Assembly: GCF_004353505.1 (NCBI RefSeq)
Contig: NZ_SMNQ01000013.1
Coordinates: forward strand, 62,001-126,000
Direction of reading: 5' to 3'
Length of the DNA: 64,000 bases
Source: Streptomyces sp. WAC05374
GTDB taxonomy: Bacteria > Actinomycetota > Actinomycetes > Streptomycetales > Streptomycetaceae
This document shows, one piece after another, positions 1-8,328 of the stretch. Position numbers and translations under genes: made by a program. Numbering within the stretch: position 1 is the first letter of the stretch; each line of letters opens with the position of its first letter. The notes under the pieces are model-generated. The model saw only the letters and a program-made list of their open reading frames with translations, did no database searches and was not told the DNA's origin.

Positions 1-351
1 ATAGTCCTGCAGACCCTGACCCTCCTCTTCCAGGCGGTCACCGCGGGCATGCTGCTGACCTCGTCCCACGGCTACCTGATGCACGACGTCGGATCAAAGG
101 TGATGTACGCGGCCGCCATGCTGTACCTGCTCGCCGCCGTCCTGGCCTGGCGCCCCGGCGGCGGATCACCCCGACCCGTCCTGTACGCCGCCGGCTTCCT
201 CCTCCTCGCCTCGGCACAGGTCGCGCTGGGCGTCGCCCACGTGCCCTCGCTCCATGTCCCGCTGGGCGTGGTGATGTTCACCCTCAGCACCCTGGTCCTG
301 GTCCGGACACTGTCCACGCGCGTGCCGCCGCGCCCCGCCGCTGGTTCGTGA
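1..351 (+). CDS. Membrane protein, 3' part only
   Basis: The reading frame is open from the first base of the window, so the gene starts upstream and only the last 116 residues are seen. They hold about three hydrophobic helices separated by short loops (around residues 30-50, 60-80 and 85-100), and the protein ends in a short Arg/Pro/Ala tail. No catalytic motif is visible and the family is not recognised; it looks like a small integral membrane protein. It converges with the metallo-beta-lactamase-fold gene on the other strand. Confidence 0.55.
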   Translation: MVLQTLTLLFQAVTAGMLLTSSHGYLMHDVGSKVMYAAAMLYLLAAVLAWRPGGGSPRPVLYAAGFLLLASAQVALGVAHVPSLHVPLGVVMFTLSTLVLVRTLSTRVPPRPAAGS

Positions 352-399
352 CCGCCCGATGAACCGCTACCGCGGGCGTTCTCGTCCTGTGCCTGGCGG

Positions 400-1157
400 T
401 CAGGCCGTGCCGGTCTCCGCGCGGGTGGGGAGCCGCCCCGCTGCTTCGCGCCGGGACAGCCGCTGGTGTTCCCGGTCGGCCCAGCGGCGGACCCGGTCGG
501 GTCGCAGGGGATGCCGTGGCCGACATGGAGCATGGTGGGGTTCAGGTCGAGCATCTTCCGCAGGCTGGCGAGGTTGTTCCGCGGGTCGTCGTGGAAGGGA
601 GGGTTGGCGGGGCGGCCCCGCACGAGACCGAAGAGGGAGTTGGCGATCAGGTCGCCGGCGACCAGGTCTCCCTGGGCGGTGAGGACGGAGATCGATCCGG
701 CGGTGTGTCCGGGGGTGGGCATGACGCGCGCGCTGATCCCGTAGTCCTCCAGGTCGGTCTCGCCGGTCACGAGGACGTCGGGTTCGAGCGGTTCCACCCG
801 CATGTGCAGGTTCGTGTTCCTGGCCATCAGGCGGCCCATCAGCCCTGTGGGCAGGTAGGGTTCGCGGGCCCGGCCGGCGCGGTAGGGGCCGAGGTCGGCG
901 ATGTGGCCCGCCACGGGAGCACCGGTCAGACGGTGCAGTTCGGCGGCGGAGCCGAAGTGGTCGATGTGGCCGTGGGTGATGACGATCAGCGACACGTCGG
1001 TGGGGTCCACCCCGTGGGCGGCGACCTGTTCGTAGATCCTTCGGCCGCTGCCCGGCGTTCCCGCGTCCACGATGACGGGCCGGCGGCCCAGCAACAGGTA
1101 CGCGTTGATGTGGTGCCTGCCCATGACCGGGATGGGGACGACCTTCGATCGGGACAC
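400..1157 (-). pseudogene. Metallo-beta-lactamase-fold hydrolase with apparent single-base frameshift near its 3' end
   Basis: MBL-fold Zn-dependent hydrolase, probably a lactonase or thioesterase-like enzyme. The signature THGHIDH (Zn ligands and catalytic Asp) is present, followed by the PTPGHT and AGDL motifs and the late VGHG histidine. Start: a GTG (1155-1157) sits 4-6 bases after AAGGAG. The ATG at 1175 lies upstream of that ribosome site, so the GTG is preferred. After VGHG (about 505-515) the frame changes character. The original frame runs on to base 72, antisense to the neighbouring gene, with poor codon use. The -1 frame gives a typical MBL C-terminal helix (RRWADREHQR) and stops at 400-402. 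One missing C in a C run explains it. It may be a real mutation or a sequence error. It lies 54 bp downstream of the GlxA-type regulator on the same strand. Confidence 0.6.
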
Positions 1158-1229
1158 GTTTCTCTCCTTGGGCATGACTGTCTTCCGCCGCGCGGTGGTC
1201 CGCCGGCGGTCGGGGGAGTACGGCGGGGC

Positions 1230-2207
1230 TCAGCGGAAGCGGCGCCGGTACTGGGCGGGGGTGGTACGGAGACGGCGCCGGAAGGAACGGTGCAGGCTCT
1301 CCACCGAACCGAGGCCGCTGAGGGCGGCGATCTCGGGCAGGCCGTGAGCGCTGTCCTGGAGCAGTCGGCGGGCGGCCTCCAGCCGGACGGACTCGACGTA
1401 CGCGGCCGGGGTGGTTCCGGTGCGCGCACGGAACAGCCGGGAGAAGTGGCGCACACTCAGGTGCAACCGCGCGGCCAGGGCTTCGGCGGAGAGATCCTCG
1501 GTGAGGTGCTCACCGATCCACACGCGCAGGTCGTCCAGTTGGTCGCCGGGCGCGGCCGGAACGGTGAGCGGCACGCTGAACTGGCTCTGGCCGCCGGCGC
1601 GTTTGACGTACATGACCATCGTCCGGGCGGTGGCGAGGGCGAGTGCGGGTCCATGGTCCTCGGTGACCATGGCCAAGGCCATGTCCATCCCCGAGGCGAT
1701 GCCGGCGCAGGTCCACAGACGGCCTTCCCGGATGAAGATGGGATCGGCATCGACGGTGACGAGCGGGTGGTCGGCGGCCAGCCGCGCGGCCGTCCGCCAG
1801 TGGGTCGTGGCGGAGTGACCGTCCAGCAGACCCGCCGCGGCCAGCAGGTGAGCTCCCGAGCAGACGGACCCCAGCCGGTGGACGCCGGGTGCCGCTTCCC
1901 GCAGCCAGTCGATGACCCCGCGGTCGAGTACCGGCTCCACCTCGTGGTCGTGCACGCGGACGGCGCCCGACACGAGCAAGGTGTCCACGTCGCCGTTCAC
2001 CCCGTCCAGGCTCAGGTCGGCCATCAGCCGGATCCCGCTGGAGGTGGTCACCGGCTCGCCCCGGGGTGTCGCGATGCGGACGGTGTAGCCGGGCCGGCCG
2101 GTACCGGAGACCCGCGCCGCCATCGAGAACACCTCGGCGGGACCGGTGACGTTGAGCAGTTCGGCGCCGGGGAAGGCGGCGATGACCACTCTGTGCGGTG
2201 GGAGCAT
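1230..2207 (-). CDS. GlxA-family transcriptional regulator (DJ-1/PfpI domain + AraC helix-turn-helix)
   Basis: About 325 residues. The N-terminal half is a DJ-1/PfpI (class I glutamine amidotransferase-like) domain with the VTGPAEVF start motif and the SVCSGAHLLAAAGLL nucleophile-elbow region. The C-terminal half (about 225-325) is an AraC-type double helix-turn-helix ending with TTPAQYRRRF. Members of this family sense metabolites and activate or repress nearby catabolic genes. The ATG at 2207 places the DJ-1 strand at the usual distance from the N-terminus; an in-frame start at 2249 would add 14 residues. It lies directly upstream of the MBL-fold gene on the same strand and may control it, which is inferred only from position. 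Confidence 0.85.
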   Translation of the reverse strand: MLPPHRVVIAAFPGAELLNVTGPAEVFSMAARVSGTGRPGYTVRIATPRGEPVTTSSGIRLMADLSLDGVNGDVDTLLVSGAVRVHDHEVEPVLDRGVIDWLREAAPGVHRLGSVCSGAHLLAAAGLLDGHSATTHWRTAARLAADHPLVTVDADPIFIREGRLWTCAGIASGMDMALAMVTEDHGPALALATARTMVMYVKRAGGQSQFSVPLTVPAAPGDQLDDLRVWIGEHLTEDLSAEALAARLHLSVRHFSRLFRARTGTTPAAYVESVRLEAARRLLQDSAHGLPEIAALSGLGSVESLHRSFRRRLRTTPAQYRRRFR

Positions 2208-2261
2208 GTGCCGATCATCGCGCCCCGCCACGAGGGCCACAATGACCATGTTCTGTCAGAT

Positions 2262-2307
2262 CCGGACATGCGCTGCCGCTGATGATCCTGCGGCAGCGCA
2301 TGTCCGG
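2262..2307. terminator. Perfect 18-bp inverted repeat, probable terminator
   Basis: Bases 2262-2279 and 2290-2307 are exact reverse complements around a 10-base loop (2280-2289). The site lies 88 bp past the stop of the secreted-protein gene (2395) and just upstream of the GlxA-type regulator, both read leftwards. There is no U tract, which is normal for Streptomyces terminators. An operator for the regulator is the alternative. Confidence 0.55.
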
Positions 2308-2394
2308 CTTCGTCGCGCGACTGTGCACGGGCGGGGACGGTGATACGGCCGGGGGCGCCGAGCCCGACGCCGGCGCCCCGCCATCAGGGCCGCG

Positions 2395-3966
2395 TCACGT
2401 CTTCGGCGTGCCCTGGCCGAAGAGGCGGCGCTCTCCGTGCAGGGTGAAGGGAGTGGTCCGCAGGTCCACGACGCTGATGCCGAAGATCCGCAAGTGCAGC
2501 GTCAGTTCGGTCCTCAGGTCGTACCCGGCCGTCAGCTCCCAGGCGGGCGCTCCGTCCGATGCCGCGCTCGCGCGTCCCCGCAGGTGGACGGAGAGGTCGC
2601 CGCCGACTCCGGCCGCGTCGTACAGGGACACCTTGGCCTTGGCGCCGACGACGGCCTGGGCGATGGCGGCACCCTCGACGCGCGGACGGTGGCCCTCGGT
2701 GTGCTGCTCGGCGTGGTGGACGGGCTGCCAGCCCGTGGCGCGTTCGTAGCGGGCGCCGATGTCGAACGAACCGGACGTGCGCTGGTCGGCGTCGAGCACG
2801 ATGCGTCCGTCGGCCGTGAAGCGGTAGACGAAGACGACCTCGGTGTTGACCACGACCGGCACGGGACCCACCCAGAAGGTGTGCCTGCCCGTGACCGCCG
2901 CGAGCGGCCGGGTGATCTCGCCGGAGTCCACGGCGCGGGTGACCTTGCCGTGGAGCTGCCAGTCGTACGCGTACGAGCCGCCGAGGCCCACGGCCGCCCG
3001 CTCGGGCAGGACCGACAGACCGCGCCGCTTCTCGTACTGGAAGAACACCTCGGGGGTGAACCGCACCTCGCCCGCCAGCCGCGCGGGCGAGCGGTCGGTG
3101 GCCTCGATCCCGGCGGGCAGTGGCACATCGAGGGCCAGGCGGAGCGTGGTGAGCGGTGTCGCCGCCTCACGCGGCAGGCCGGGCCCGGCGGTCGTCGCCG
3201 GTGCGGAGGTGGGGGCAGGGGTTTCCGAGGACGCGGTGGAGGACGGGGTCGGTGACGGTGACGGTGAGGGTGACGCGGACGGTGCGGGTGAGGCGGTGCC
3301 GGTGCCGGAGCCTGCGTCCTTGTCCGCCGGTTGGGAAGAGGACGCGGCGTCCTTCGACAGCGCGGGAGCGGCCGGCGCGGAGTCGGCGGACGAGGGGGAC
3401 GCCGCGGTGGTGTCCGCAGCGGCCGGCGCGCGGTCGGTCGTCGCCGTCACCCCCTCCGACAGGGGCCTGACGAACAGTTCGCGGGCGGAGACGGCCGCGC
3501 GCTCCTCCACGTTCCGCTCGCCGAGGAGTTCAGGGAGGGTCGCGGGCGCCGTCGTCACGGAGACCTCGTCCCCGTTGCTCTCCACCACCGTGGCGACCTT
3601 GAACAGCGCCCCGGCGGGCGCCGAACGGGTCGGCGCCGAAGCGACCACGTCACCGGCGCGTACGGCCCCCTGCCGGGACGTCTTCAGCACCGCCCGGCGC
3701 TGCCCCGGGTCGTAGTCGGCGACGCGGACGGACGCGGAGTGAACTTTCCGGTCCGGCCGGGTGGTCGGCTGCGCGACCACGGCGCCGGCCCCGTCGCTCT
3801 CCACGTCCCCGTAGGCGGGTGTGAAGGCACTGCTCAGGGGTGCGGCGGAGGCGTCCGAGGGGGCGTCGCCGTCGGGGGAAAGCAGCACCTGTGCGCCGAA
3901 CCCGGCGGGCACGAGTATGCCGAGGACGGCGGCGGGCAGCACCGCGCGCCTCCAGGAAAAGGCCAT
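2395..3966 (-). CDS. Secreted or surface hypothetical protein with Ser/Pro/Ala-rich linker
   Basis: 523 residues. It starts with a short basic stretch and a hydrophobic segment (about 8-25), a signal peptide or membrane anchor. Residues about 40-170 form a first domain. Residues about 180-265 are a low-complexity Ser/Thr/Pro/Ala linker with a run of alternating SP pairs. Residues about 270-523 form a beta-rich domain with many aromatic and Thr/Val strands. No enzyme motif is recognised. The start has a GAAGGA ribosome site 6 bases upstream of the ATG. It is divergent from the PucR-type regulator, with 166 bp between the start codons. A cell-wall-associated role is only a guess. Confidence 0.7.
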   Translation of the reverse strand: MAFSWRRAVLPAAVLGILVPAGFGAQVLLSPDGDAPSDASAAPLSSAFTPAYGDVESDGAGAVVAQPTTRPDRKVHSASVRVADYDPGQRRAVLKTSRQGAVRAGDVVASAPTRSAPAGALFKVATVVESNGDEVSVTTAPATLPELLGERNVEERAAVSARELFVRPLSEGVTATTDRAPAAADTTAASPSSADSAPAAPALSKDAASSSQPADKDAGSGTGTASPAPSASPSPSPSPTPSSTASSETPAPTSAPATTAGPGLPREAATPLTTLRLALDVPLPAGIEATDRSPARLAGEVRFTPEVFFQYEKRRGLSVLPERAAVGLGGSYAYDWQLHGKVTRAVDSGEITRPLAAVTGRHTFWVGPVPVVVNTEVVFVYRFTADGRIVLDADQRTSGSFDIGARYERATGWQPVHHAEQHTEGHRPRVEGAAIAQAVVGAKAKVSLYDAAGVGGDLSVHLRGRASAASDGAPAWELTAGYDLRTELTLHLRIFGISVVDLRTTPFTLHGERRLFGQGTPKT

Positions 3967-4132
3967 GGGAGTCCTTCGTGTGCGTCATGAGGGGGGTGGG
4001 ACCGGCAGCGCGGTCCCCCAAGTCCCGTCTCTCACCGGGCCCGTGACGTATGTCGGTGCTCCGGATGCCGGGACTGCTGGACCTAGCATGGCGAGCGTTC
4101 GACCAACGCACCATGGAGGAAGGCAGCGACCA

Positions 4133-5368
4133 ATGGGGGGCACGGAGGAGGTTTCCACAAGAGTGCCGGCGGCGGTCGCCGCCCTGCGCGACGATCTGCC
4201 CGCCGTCGTCGGCGAGCTGACCGACCGGCTGAGGGCGGAACTGCCGTCGTACGCGCGCGTGCCGCCCGATCTGCTGACGCTGCGCGTGACGCGCGCGGTG
4301 GACCGCGGCCTGGGTGTCGTGGCGCGGCTGTGCGCCGCCGGGGACGCGGACGCCGTGCCCGTGGCCGCTCGTGGTGGCGGCCGCGCCCCGGTGGTGGCGG
4401 CCGCCGCCGTCGGGACGATCGGTGACACCGTGCCGGTCGACGACGTCATCCACGCCTACCGGATCGGCGTCGGCGTGGTGTGGTCGCGGTTCGGCGCCGA
4501 GATGACCGCGCGGCAGGCCACCCCCGAGGAGCTGCTGGCGATCGGTGAGCAGGTGTGGTCCTGGGCGGGGGCGATGACGCTGCGGATCGTGCGCCGCAGG
4601 GCGCGCCAGGACGTGGGGGCCGGGACACGTCCGGAATCGGCCGAGGGCCGGCTCGGGGCCTATGTGCGTCTGCTGCTGACAACACCGGCGGATCCGTCCG
4701 TGGCGCGGGCCTTCGCCGGGGAGCCGGGCGCGGCGCGCCTGCCGTTCAGGGCTCGGGCGGTGTCCGGGGCGACGGCGCTGACCGCCGTGGTGCGCTCACT
4801 GCGGCCGTGGCTGGCCGTGGACCCGGCCGGTGAACCCATGGTGACGACCATCGAGGGTGACGCGGCGGGCCTGCTGACCGCGCGCCCTTCCACGCTGTGC
4901 CGGAACCTGGTGGTGGGCCTGGGTGCGGCGGTCGCCGCGCACGACCTGGCCGAGGAGTTCGCGGCGGCGGGCCGAGCGGTGCGGACGGCGGCGGCGTTCG
5001 GCATGGCCGGGGTGTTCACCTGCGACGAGCTGGGGCTGCGGGCTGCCGTGACGCAGACGCCCGTGCTGGGCGCACGTCTGGTACGCCAGCGGCTCGCGCC
5101 CCTGCACGAGCGCGGTGACGACGGCGCCCAGCTCGAGGAGGCGGTGGCGGCGTACCTGGAGCACGGGCTGCGCCTGGAGGCGGCGGCGCGCACCTTGTTC
5201 GTCCACCCGAACACGCTGCGCAACCGGTTGCGCCGGTTCGAGGAGGTCTCCGGGACCAGTCTGCGCGATCCGGCGGACCTGGCGGAGGTGTGGTGGGCGC
5301 TGGCGCACCAGCGGGTGCACGGCCGTCCGGCCGCGGTGGCGCCGCCGGTGCGCGACCGGCGCGGGTGA
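4133..5368 (+). CDS. PucR/CdaR-type transcriptional regulator
   Basis: 411 residues. The C-terminus carries the PucR-type helix-turn-helix (region with FVHPNTLRNRLRRFEE, about residues 360-385), preceded by the aliphatic segment typical of the GGDEF-like middle domain of CdaR/PucR proteins. The N-terminal half is helical and Ala/Arg-rich, like the RsbRD-type N-terminal domain often found in Streptomyces PucR regulators. The start is well supported: GGAGGAAGG at 4115-4123 is 9 bases before the ATG at 4133. The open frame upstream (from 3821) runs through the divergent gene's promoter and is rejected. The target genes are unknown; the divergent secreted protein is the nearest candidate. Confidence 0.85.
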   Translation: MGGTEEVSTRVPAAVAALRDDLPAVVGELTDRLRAELPSYARVPPDLLTLRVTRAVDRGLGVVARLCAAGDADAVPVAARGGGRAPVVAAAAVGTIGDTVPVDDVIHAYRIGVGVVWSRFGAEMTARQATPEELLAIGEQVWSWAGAMTLRIVRRRARQDVGAGTRPESAEGRLGAYVRLLLTTPADPSVARAFAGEPGAARLPFRARAVSGATALTAVVRSLRPWLAVDPAGEPMVTTIEGDAAGLLTARPSTLCRNLVVGLGAAVAAHDLAEEFAAAGRAVRTAAAFGMAGVFTCDELGLRAAVTQTPVLGARLVRQRLAPLHERGDDGAQLEEAVAAYLEHGLRLEAAARTLFVHPNTLRNRLRRFEEVSGTSLRDPADLAEVWWALAHQRVHGRPAAVAPPVRDRRG

Positions 5369-5605
5369 CACGGGCGCCTTCGGCCGGCCGGCACGGCGTA
5401 CCGTACCGGCCGGCTCGGCGCCGGACGGGCCCCGGCCGGACGGCCGACCGGCTTCGGCGGGGCGGCAGCGGCCGGCTCGCGGCGGTACCCCCTCCCTGAC
5501 GTAGGCGGCGAGGAACCGGACGCCCTGTGGTGACGGACGTCCGGTCGCACCGGCCGCGTGGGGTCGCGGCCGCCGCAGCACCTCGCGGGTCCCGCCCGGT
5601 ACGGC

Positions 5606-6436
5606 TCAGTTGTACGTGATGTCCGATGCCGAGAAGCGGCACGCGGTGCCGTCGGGGCCGCTGCCGAGCTGGGTGGGCTCCTTGCCGGTGTTGTTGCCCT
5701 TGAAGCGCACGCAGGTCTTGATCTTCTTCTTGGCGTCGCCGTGGATCCGGACCTTCGACAGCGTGGCGGTGTCGCCGTAGTTCTGGTTGACGCCCACGAT
5801 CGACTTGCCCGGCGCGGTCACGTCGATGTCGTGCAGCACGATCGTGCGCTTGTACTGCGTCTTGCAGTTGCCGCACGAGCGGACCAGCTTGCCGAAGCCC
5901 TCGACCCTGAAGCCGGTCACGGTGAGCTTGCCGGCCCCGTTGAACTGCAGGACCTTGTCGTCGGCCTTCTTCGCCCCGCCGCCGATGACCTTGTACGTCG
6001 CCGAGGCCGACGTGCCCTTGAAGGTGGCGGCGTCCTCGCCGACGTCCAGCCACCACACGTTCTGCAGCGTGCAACTGCCCTTGCAGTGGACGCCGTCGGC
6101 GGCGGGCGTGCCGATGATGACGTTCTTCAGGACGGCGCCGTCGGCCAGCTCGAAGAGGGGCGACTGGCCCTCGTCCTGGCCGCTGCCGCCCAGGGCGCCG
6201 GTGCCGTGGAACTTCTTCATCCCGCCGTCGTACTCACCGGAGACCGGGATGGTCTTCGGCACCGGCTTGCTGCCGGTGTCCGAGGGCCAGGACGCGGCGG
6301 CCCCGGCGGGGGCCAGCATCGTCGTGGTGACGATCGCCGCACCGGTCAGCCCGAGGGCGGCGGCTCCGCCGATCACCGCCCGGCGCGTGGTGACCCGGCG
6401 ACGGTGGCGGACGCGCTGTTCAGCTCGTGCAGTCAT
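5606..6436 (-). CDS. Secreted pectate lyase, PL3 family
   Basis: 276 residues. The N-terminus has a twin-arginine-like signal (basic region with TTRRAVIGG, then a hydrophobic Ala/Gly/Leu stretch to about residue 45), so export is expected, probably by Tat. The mature part is a right-handed beta-helix typical of PL3 pectate lyases: many short repeats, the pair GVHCKGSCTLQNVWW, a DEGQSPLFEL entry motif, and the lysine/arginine-rich strands used for uronate binding. These enzymes cut polygalacturonate by beta-elimination and need calcium. The ATG at 6436 has AAGGA 6 bases upstream; the earlier start (6481) has no ribosome site. It is the first gene of a plant-cell-wall-degrading region. Confidence 0.9.
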   Translation of the reverse strand: MTARAEQRVRHRRRVTTRRAVIGGAAALGLTGAAIVTTTMLAPAGAAASWPSDTGSKPVPKTIPVSGEYDGGMKKFHGTGALGGSGQDEGQSPLFELADGAVLKNVIIGTPAADGVHCKGSCTLQNVWWLDVGEDAATFKGTSASATYKVIGGGAKKADDKVLQFNGAGKLTVTGFRVEGFGKLVRSCGNCKTQYKRTIVLHDIDVTAPGKSIVGVNQNYGDTATLSKVRIHGDAKKKIKTCVRFKGNNTGKEPTQLGSGPDGTACRFSASDITYN

Positions 6437-6512
6437 GCCCATTCCTTGCGTGGGGGAGATCTTGCACCTTCCGGTCGCCACGGGTGGGGAAAAGGTTGCC
6501 GCCTTTTTGGAA

Positions 6513-7373
6513 TCAGTCGTCGCGCGGGGCGAAGTCGCCCGACACGGCGAGCTGTTCGCCCGGCGTCCGGGCGGTGGCCGCGTAGCGGTCGTCCCGGGCG
6601 TCCCGGCCGCCGGGGGCGTGGTCGTACTGCCCGGCGAACACCCACTGTCCGGCCGGGACCGTACGCCCCTGCTTGAGCACCCAGGTGTGGACGAGGTAGC
6701 CGTCCTTCTCGGCGACCGTCAGGGTGAAGTCGTCCTCGGGCAGCGACCGCCAGGCACCGGTGGAGGTGACCCCGCCGGTCTGCGCGATCCGCAACTCGAC
6801 CGTCAGCGCGGTCAGTTCCTCGCGCGTCTTGAGGGTGACGTTGCTCTGCGCCCAGAAGTCGTTGCTGTGCGGGTCCACCGAGCCGTCCGACCACAGGGGC
6901 CCGTCCTGCTCACCTGCGGCGGGCGCGCCGGCATCGGGCGTACGCGACGGGGAGCCGCTCGGCGCGCGGGACTCGCGGGAGACGCTCGGCGTGGGGTCCA
7001 CGGGTGTGGGGTCCACGGGCCGCGGTGCCGCCGGCGGGGGCGCTGGGCGCGTCGGGTCCGCCGACGGGGCGGGCGTGGAGGCGGGGGCGGGCGTCGGCGG
7101 GACCGCGACCGTCTGCTGCTCGGGCTCGTCGTTCGCCACCAGGGCCACGCCGTAGCCGCCAGCGGCGAGGATGCCCGCGACCGCCGCGGTGACGCCCACC
7201 GCGCGCACCCAGCCGAACCGGGGCGGACGGGCCGCCGGCGAGCGGGGCGGGCCCGCCTGTGCCATGCCGCGCTCGAGCCGCGCCAGGATCCGTGCCCGGT
7301 CGGGCCGGTGCGCCCCGGCCGCCTCGTGAAGCTGGGCACGCAGCTCGTCCCGCACGTCCCGCCGCATGGTCAT
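6513..7373 (-). CDS. Single-pass membrane protein coupled to an ECF sigma factor (possible anti-sigma partner)
   Basis: 286 residues. Residues 1-50 are cytoplasmic and charged, and about 55-78 form one transmembrane helix. There follows a Pro/Thr/Ala-rich linker with VDPTPVDPTP-like repeats (about 85-150) and an extracellular domain (about 155-286) rich in aromatic and Thr residues. The start codon overlaps the stop of the upstream sigma factor (ATGA, 7370-7373), so the two are translationally coupled. That arrangement is usual for an anti-sigma or sensor protein, but no ZAS zinc motif is visible, so the role is inferred from the topology and pairing. Confidence 0.75.
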   Translation of the reverse strand: MTMRRDVRDELRAQLHEAAGAHRPDRARILARLERGMAQAGPPRSPAARPPRFGWVRAVGVTAAVAGILAAGGYGVALVANDEPEQQTVAVPPTPAPASTPAPSADPTRPAPPPAAPRPVDPTPVDPTPSVSRESRAPSGSPSRTPDAGAPAAGEQDGPLWSDGSVDPHSNDFWAQSNVTLKTREELTALTVELRIAQTGGVTSTGAWRSLPEDDFTLTVAEKDGYLVHTWVLKQGRTVPAGQWVFAGQYDHAPGGRDARDDRYAATARTPGEQLAVSGDFAPRDD

Positions 7374-7936
7374 CGGTCCCTCCCTCCGGCACTCCCGGTA
7401 CGCGCCATCGCCGCGTGCACCTCACGCGGAGCGTCCCGCGTGCCGAGCAGCCGCTGCAGCTCGGCCATCCCCTTCGACGTCTGGCTCTTCACCGTACCGA
7501 CCGACACGCCCAGGGCCAGCGCGGTGTCCTTCTCGGACAGGTCGAACGCATGGCGCAGCACCACACACGCCCGCTTCCGGAACGGCAGCCTGCGCAGCGC
7601 CCCCTGTACGTCGACCACCCCGGCCACGTCCGGATTCTCGGTCCTCTCCTCCCGCTGCGCCCAGAACAGCGCGACGCGCCGCCGTTCCCGCACCGCGCCG
7701 CGTATCCGCGTCCGGGCCAGGTTGGCGACCACGCCCCGCGCGTACGCAGCCGGATGCTCGCTCGCCCGTACCCGGTCCCAGCGGTGCCACAGCGCGAGCA
7801 GCGCGTCCGCGGCCAGGTCGTCGGCCGCGTCCGCCTCGCCGGTCAACAGATGGGCGAGACGGGCGAGTTCGGCGTAGTGCCGCTCGAAGAAGGCATGGAA
7901 CTCCTCGGAGGCGGCGTCGTCGACGACTGTGCCCAC
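7370..7936 (-). CDS. SigE-family ECF RNA polymerase sigma factor
   Basis: 188 residues. It has sigma region 2 (FFERHYAELARLAHLLTG, then ADDLAADALLALWHRW with the -10 binding helix) and region 4 (LPFRKRACVVLRHAFDLSEKDTALALGVSVGTVKSQTSKG, the -35 helix-turn-helix). This is the compact SigE/YlaC-like group common in Streptomyces. Start: GTG at 7936, nine bases after GAGGAGA; the longer open frame from 8158 lacks a ribosome site. It overlaps the downstream membrane protein by four bases. It probably responds to an envelope or extracellular cue through that partner. Confidence 0.88.
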   Translation of the reverse strand: MGTVVDDAASEEFHAFFERHYAELARLAHLLTGEADAADDLAADALLALWHRWDRVRASEHPAAYARGVVANLARTRIRGAVRERRRVALFWAQREERTENPDVAGVVDVQGALRRLPFRKRACVVLRHAFDLSEKDTALALGVSVGTVKSQTSKGMAELQRLLGTRDAPREVHAAMARTGSAGGRDR

Positions 7937-8328
7937 GGGCGATGTCTCCTCGCAGCGACCTGGGGCCCCGGAACCGGGTGCCTGTGTGCGCCATGTGTGC
8001 GGCATATGAATGTCCGGACGAGAGCCGGAAGGGTAGCACTGAGCAACCGCTTGGTCTGAGTCGCCCGCCGCCCCTGGCGCTCCCGGCCGGGTGCGTGCCC
8101 GGCGCGGCGCCCCGCTGTCAGGGCGGCGGCGCACGTCCTCGACCTGCCGGAGAGACACGGCTCGCAGCCGTTCTGGCCGCCTGCTCCCCGGACGCGTCCG
8201 CGGTACAGGACCCTACGAGTCGGCGGGGGCCGGCTCGTCCGCCCACGTCACGGGCTTTGGCCGTACACCTGTGCCGACGCTAAGGTATGCCGCCGTACTC
8301 GGGGGATCGCTCCCCGAAGAAGGTGGGA
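7937..8328. other. Divergent intergenic region between two sigma factor genes
   Basis: These 392 bp hold no convincing gene; short open frames on both strands are shadows. The region must contain the promoters of the leftward SigE-like factor and the rightward AbfB-fused sigma factor. A short dyad (TCGGGG at 8299-8304, CCCCGA at 8312-8317) lies just before the rightward start. No clear -35/-10 pair was recognised. Confidence 0.5.

Noticed and set aside
516..2282. 588-residue rightward open frame
   Set aside because: It is antisense to the MBL-fold and GlxA-type genes, has Gly/Val/Arg-biased composition with no domain, and its length reflects the scarcity of stops in high-GC DNA.
2262..2307. 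Inverted repeat as an attachment site or transposon end
   Set aside because: No integrase, transposase or target duplication is nearby; a terminator is the simpler reading.
5369..5605. GGCCGGC-rich stretch between convergent genes as a terminator
   Set aside because: Partial pairings exist but no single good stem could be defined by eye.
8299..8317. Short TCGGGG/CCCCGA dyad before the AbfB-fused sigma gene
   Set aside because: Only six bases per arm in GC-rich DNA; too weak to call an operator on its own.
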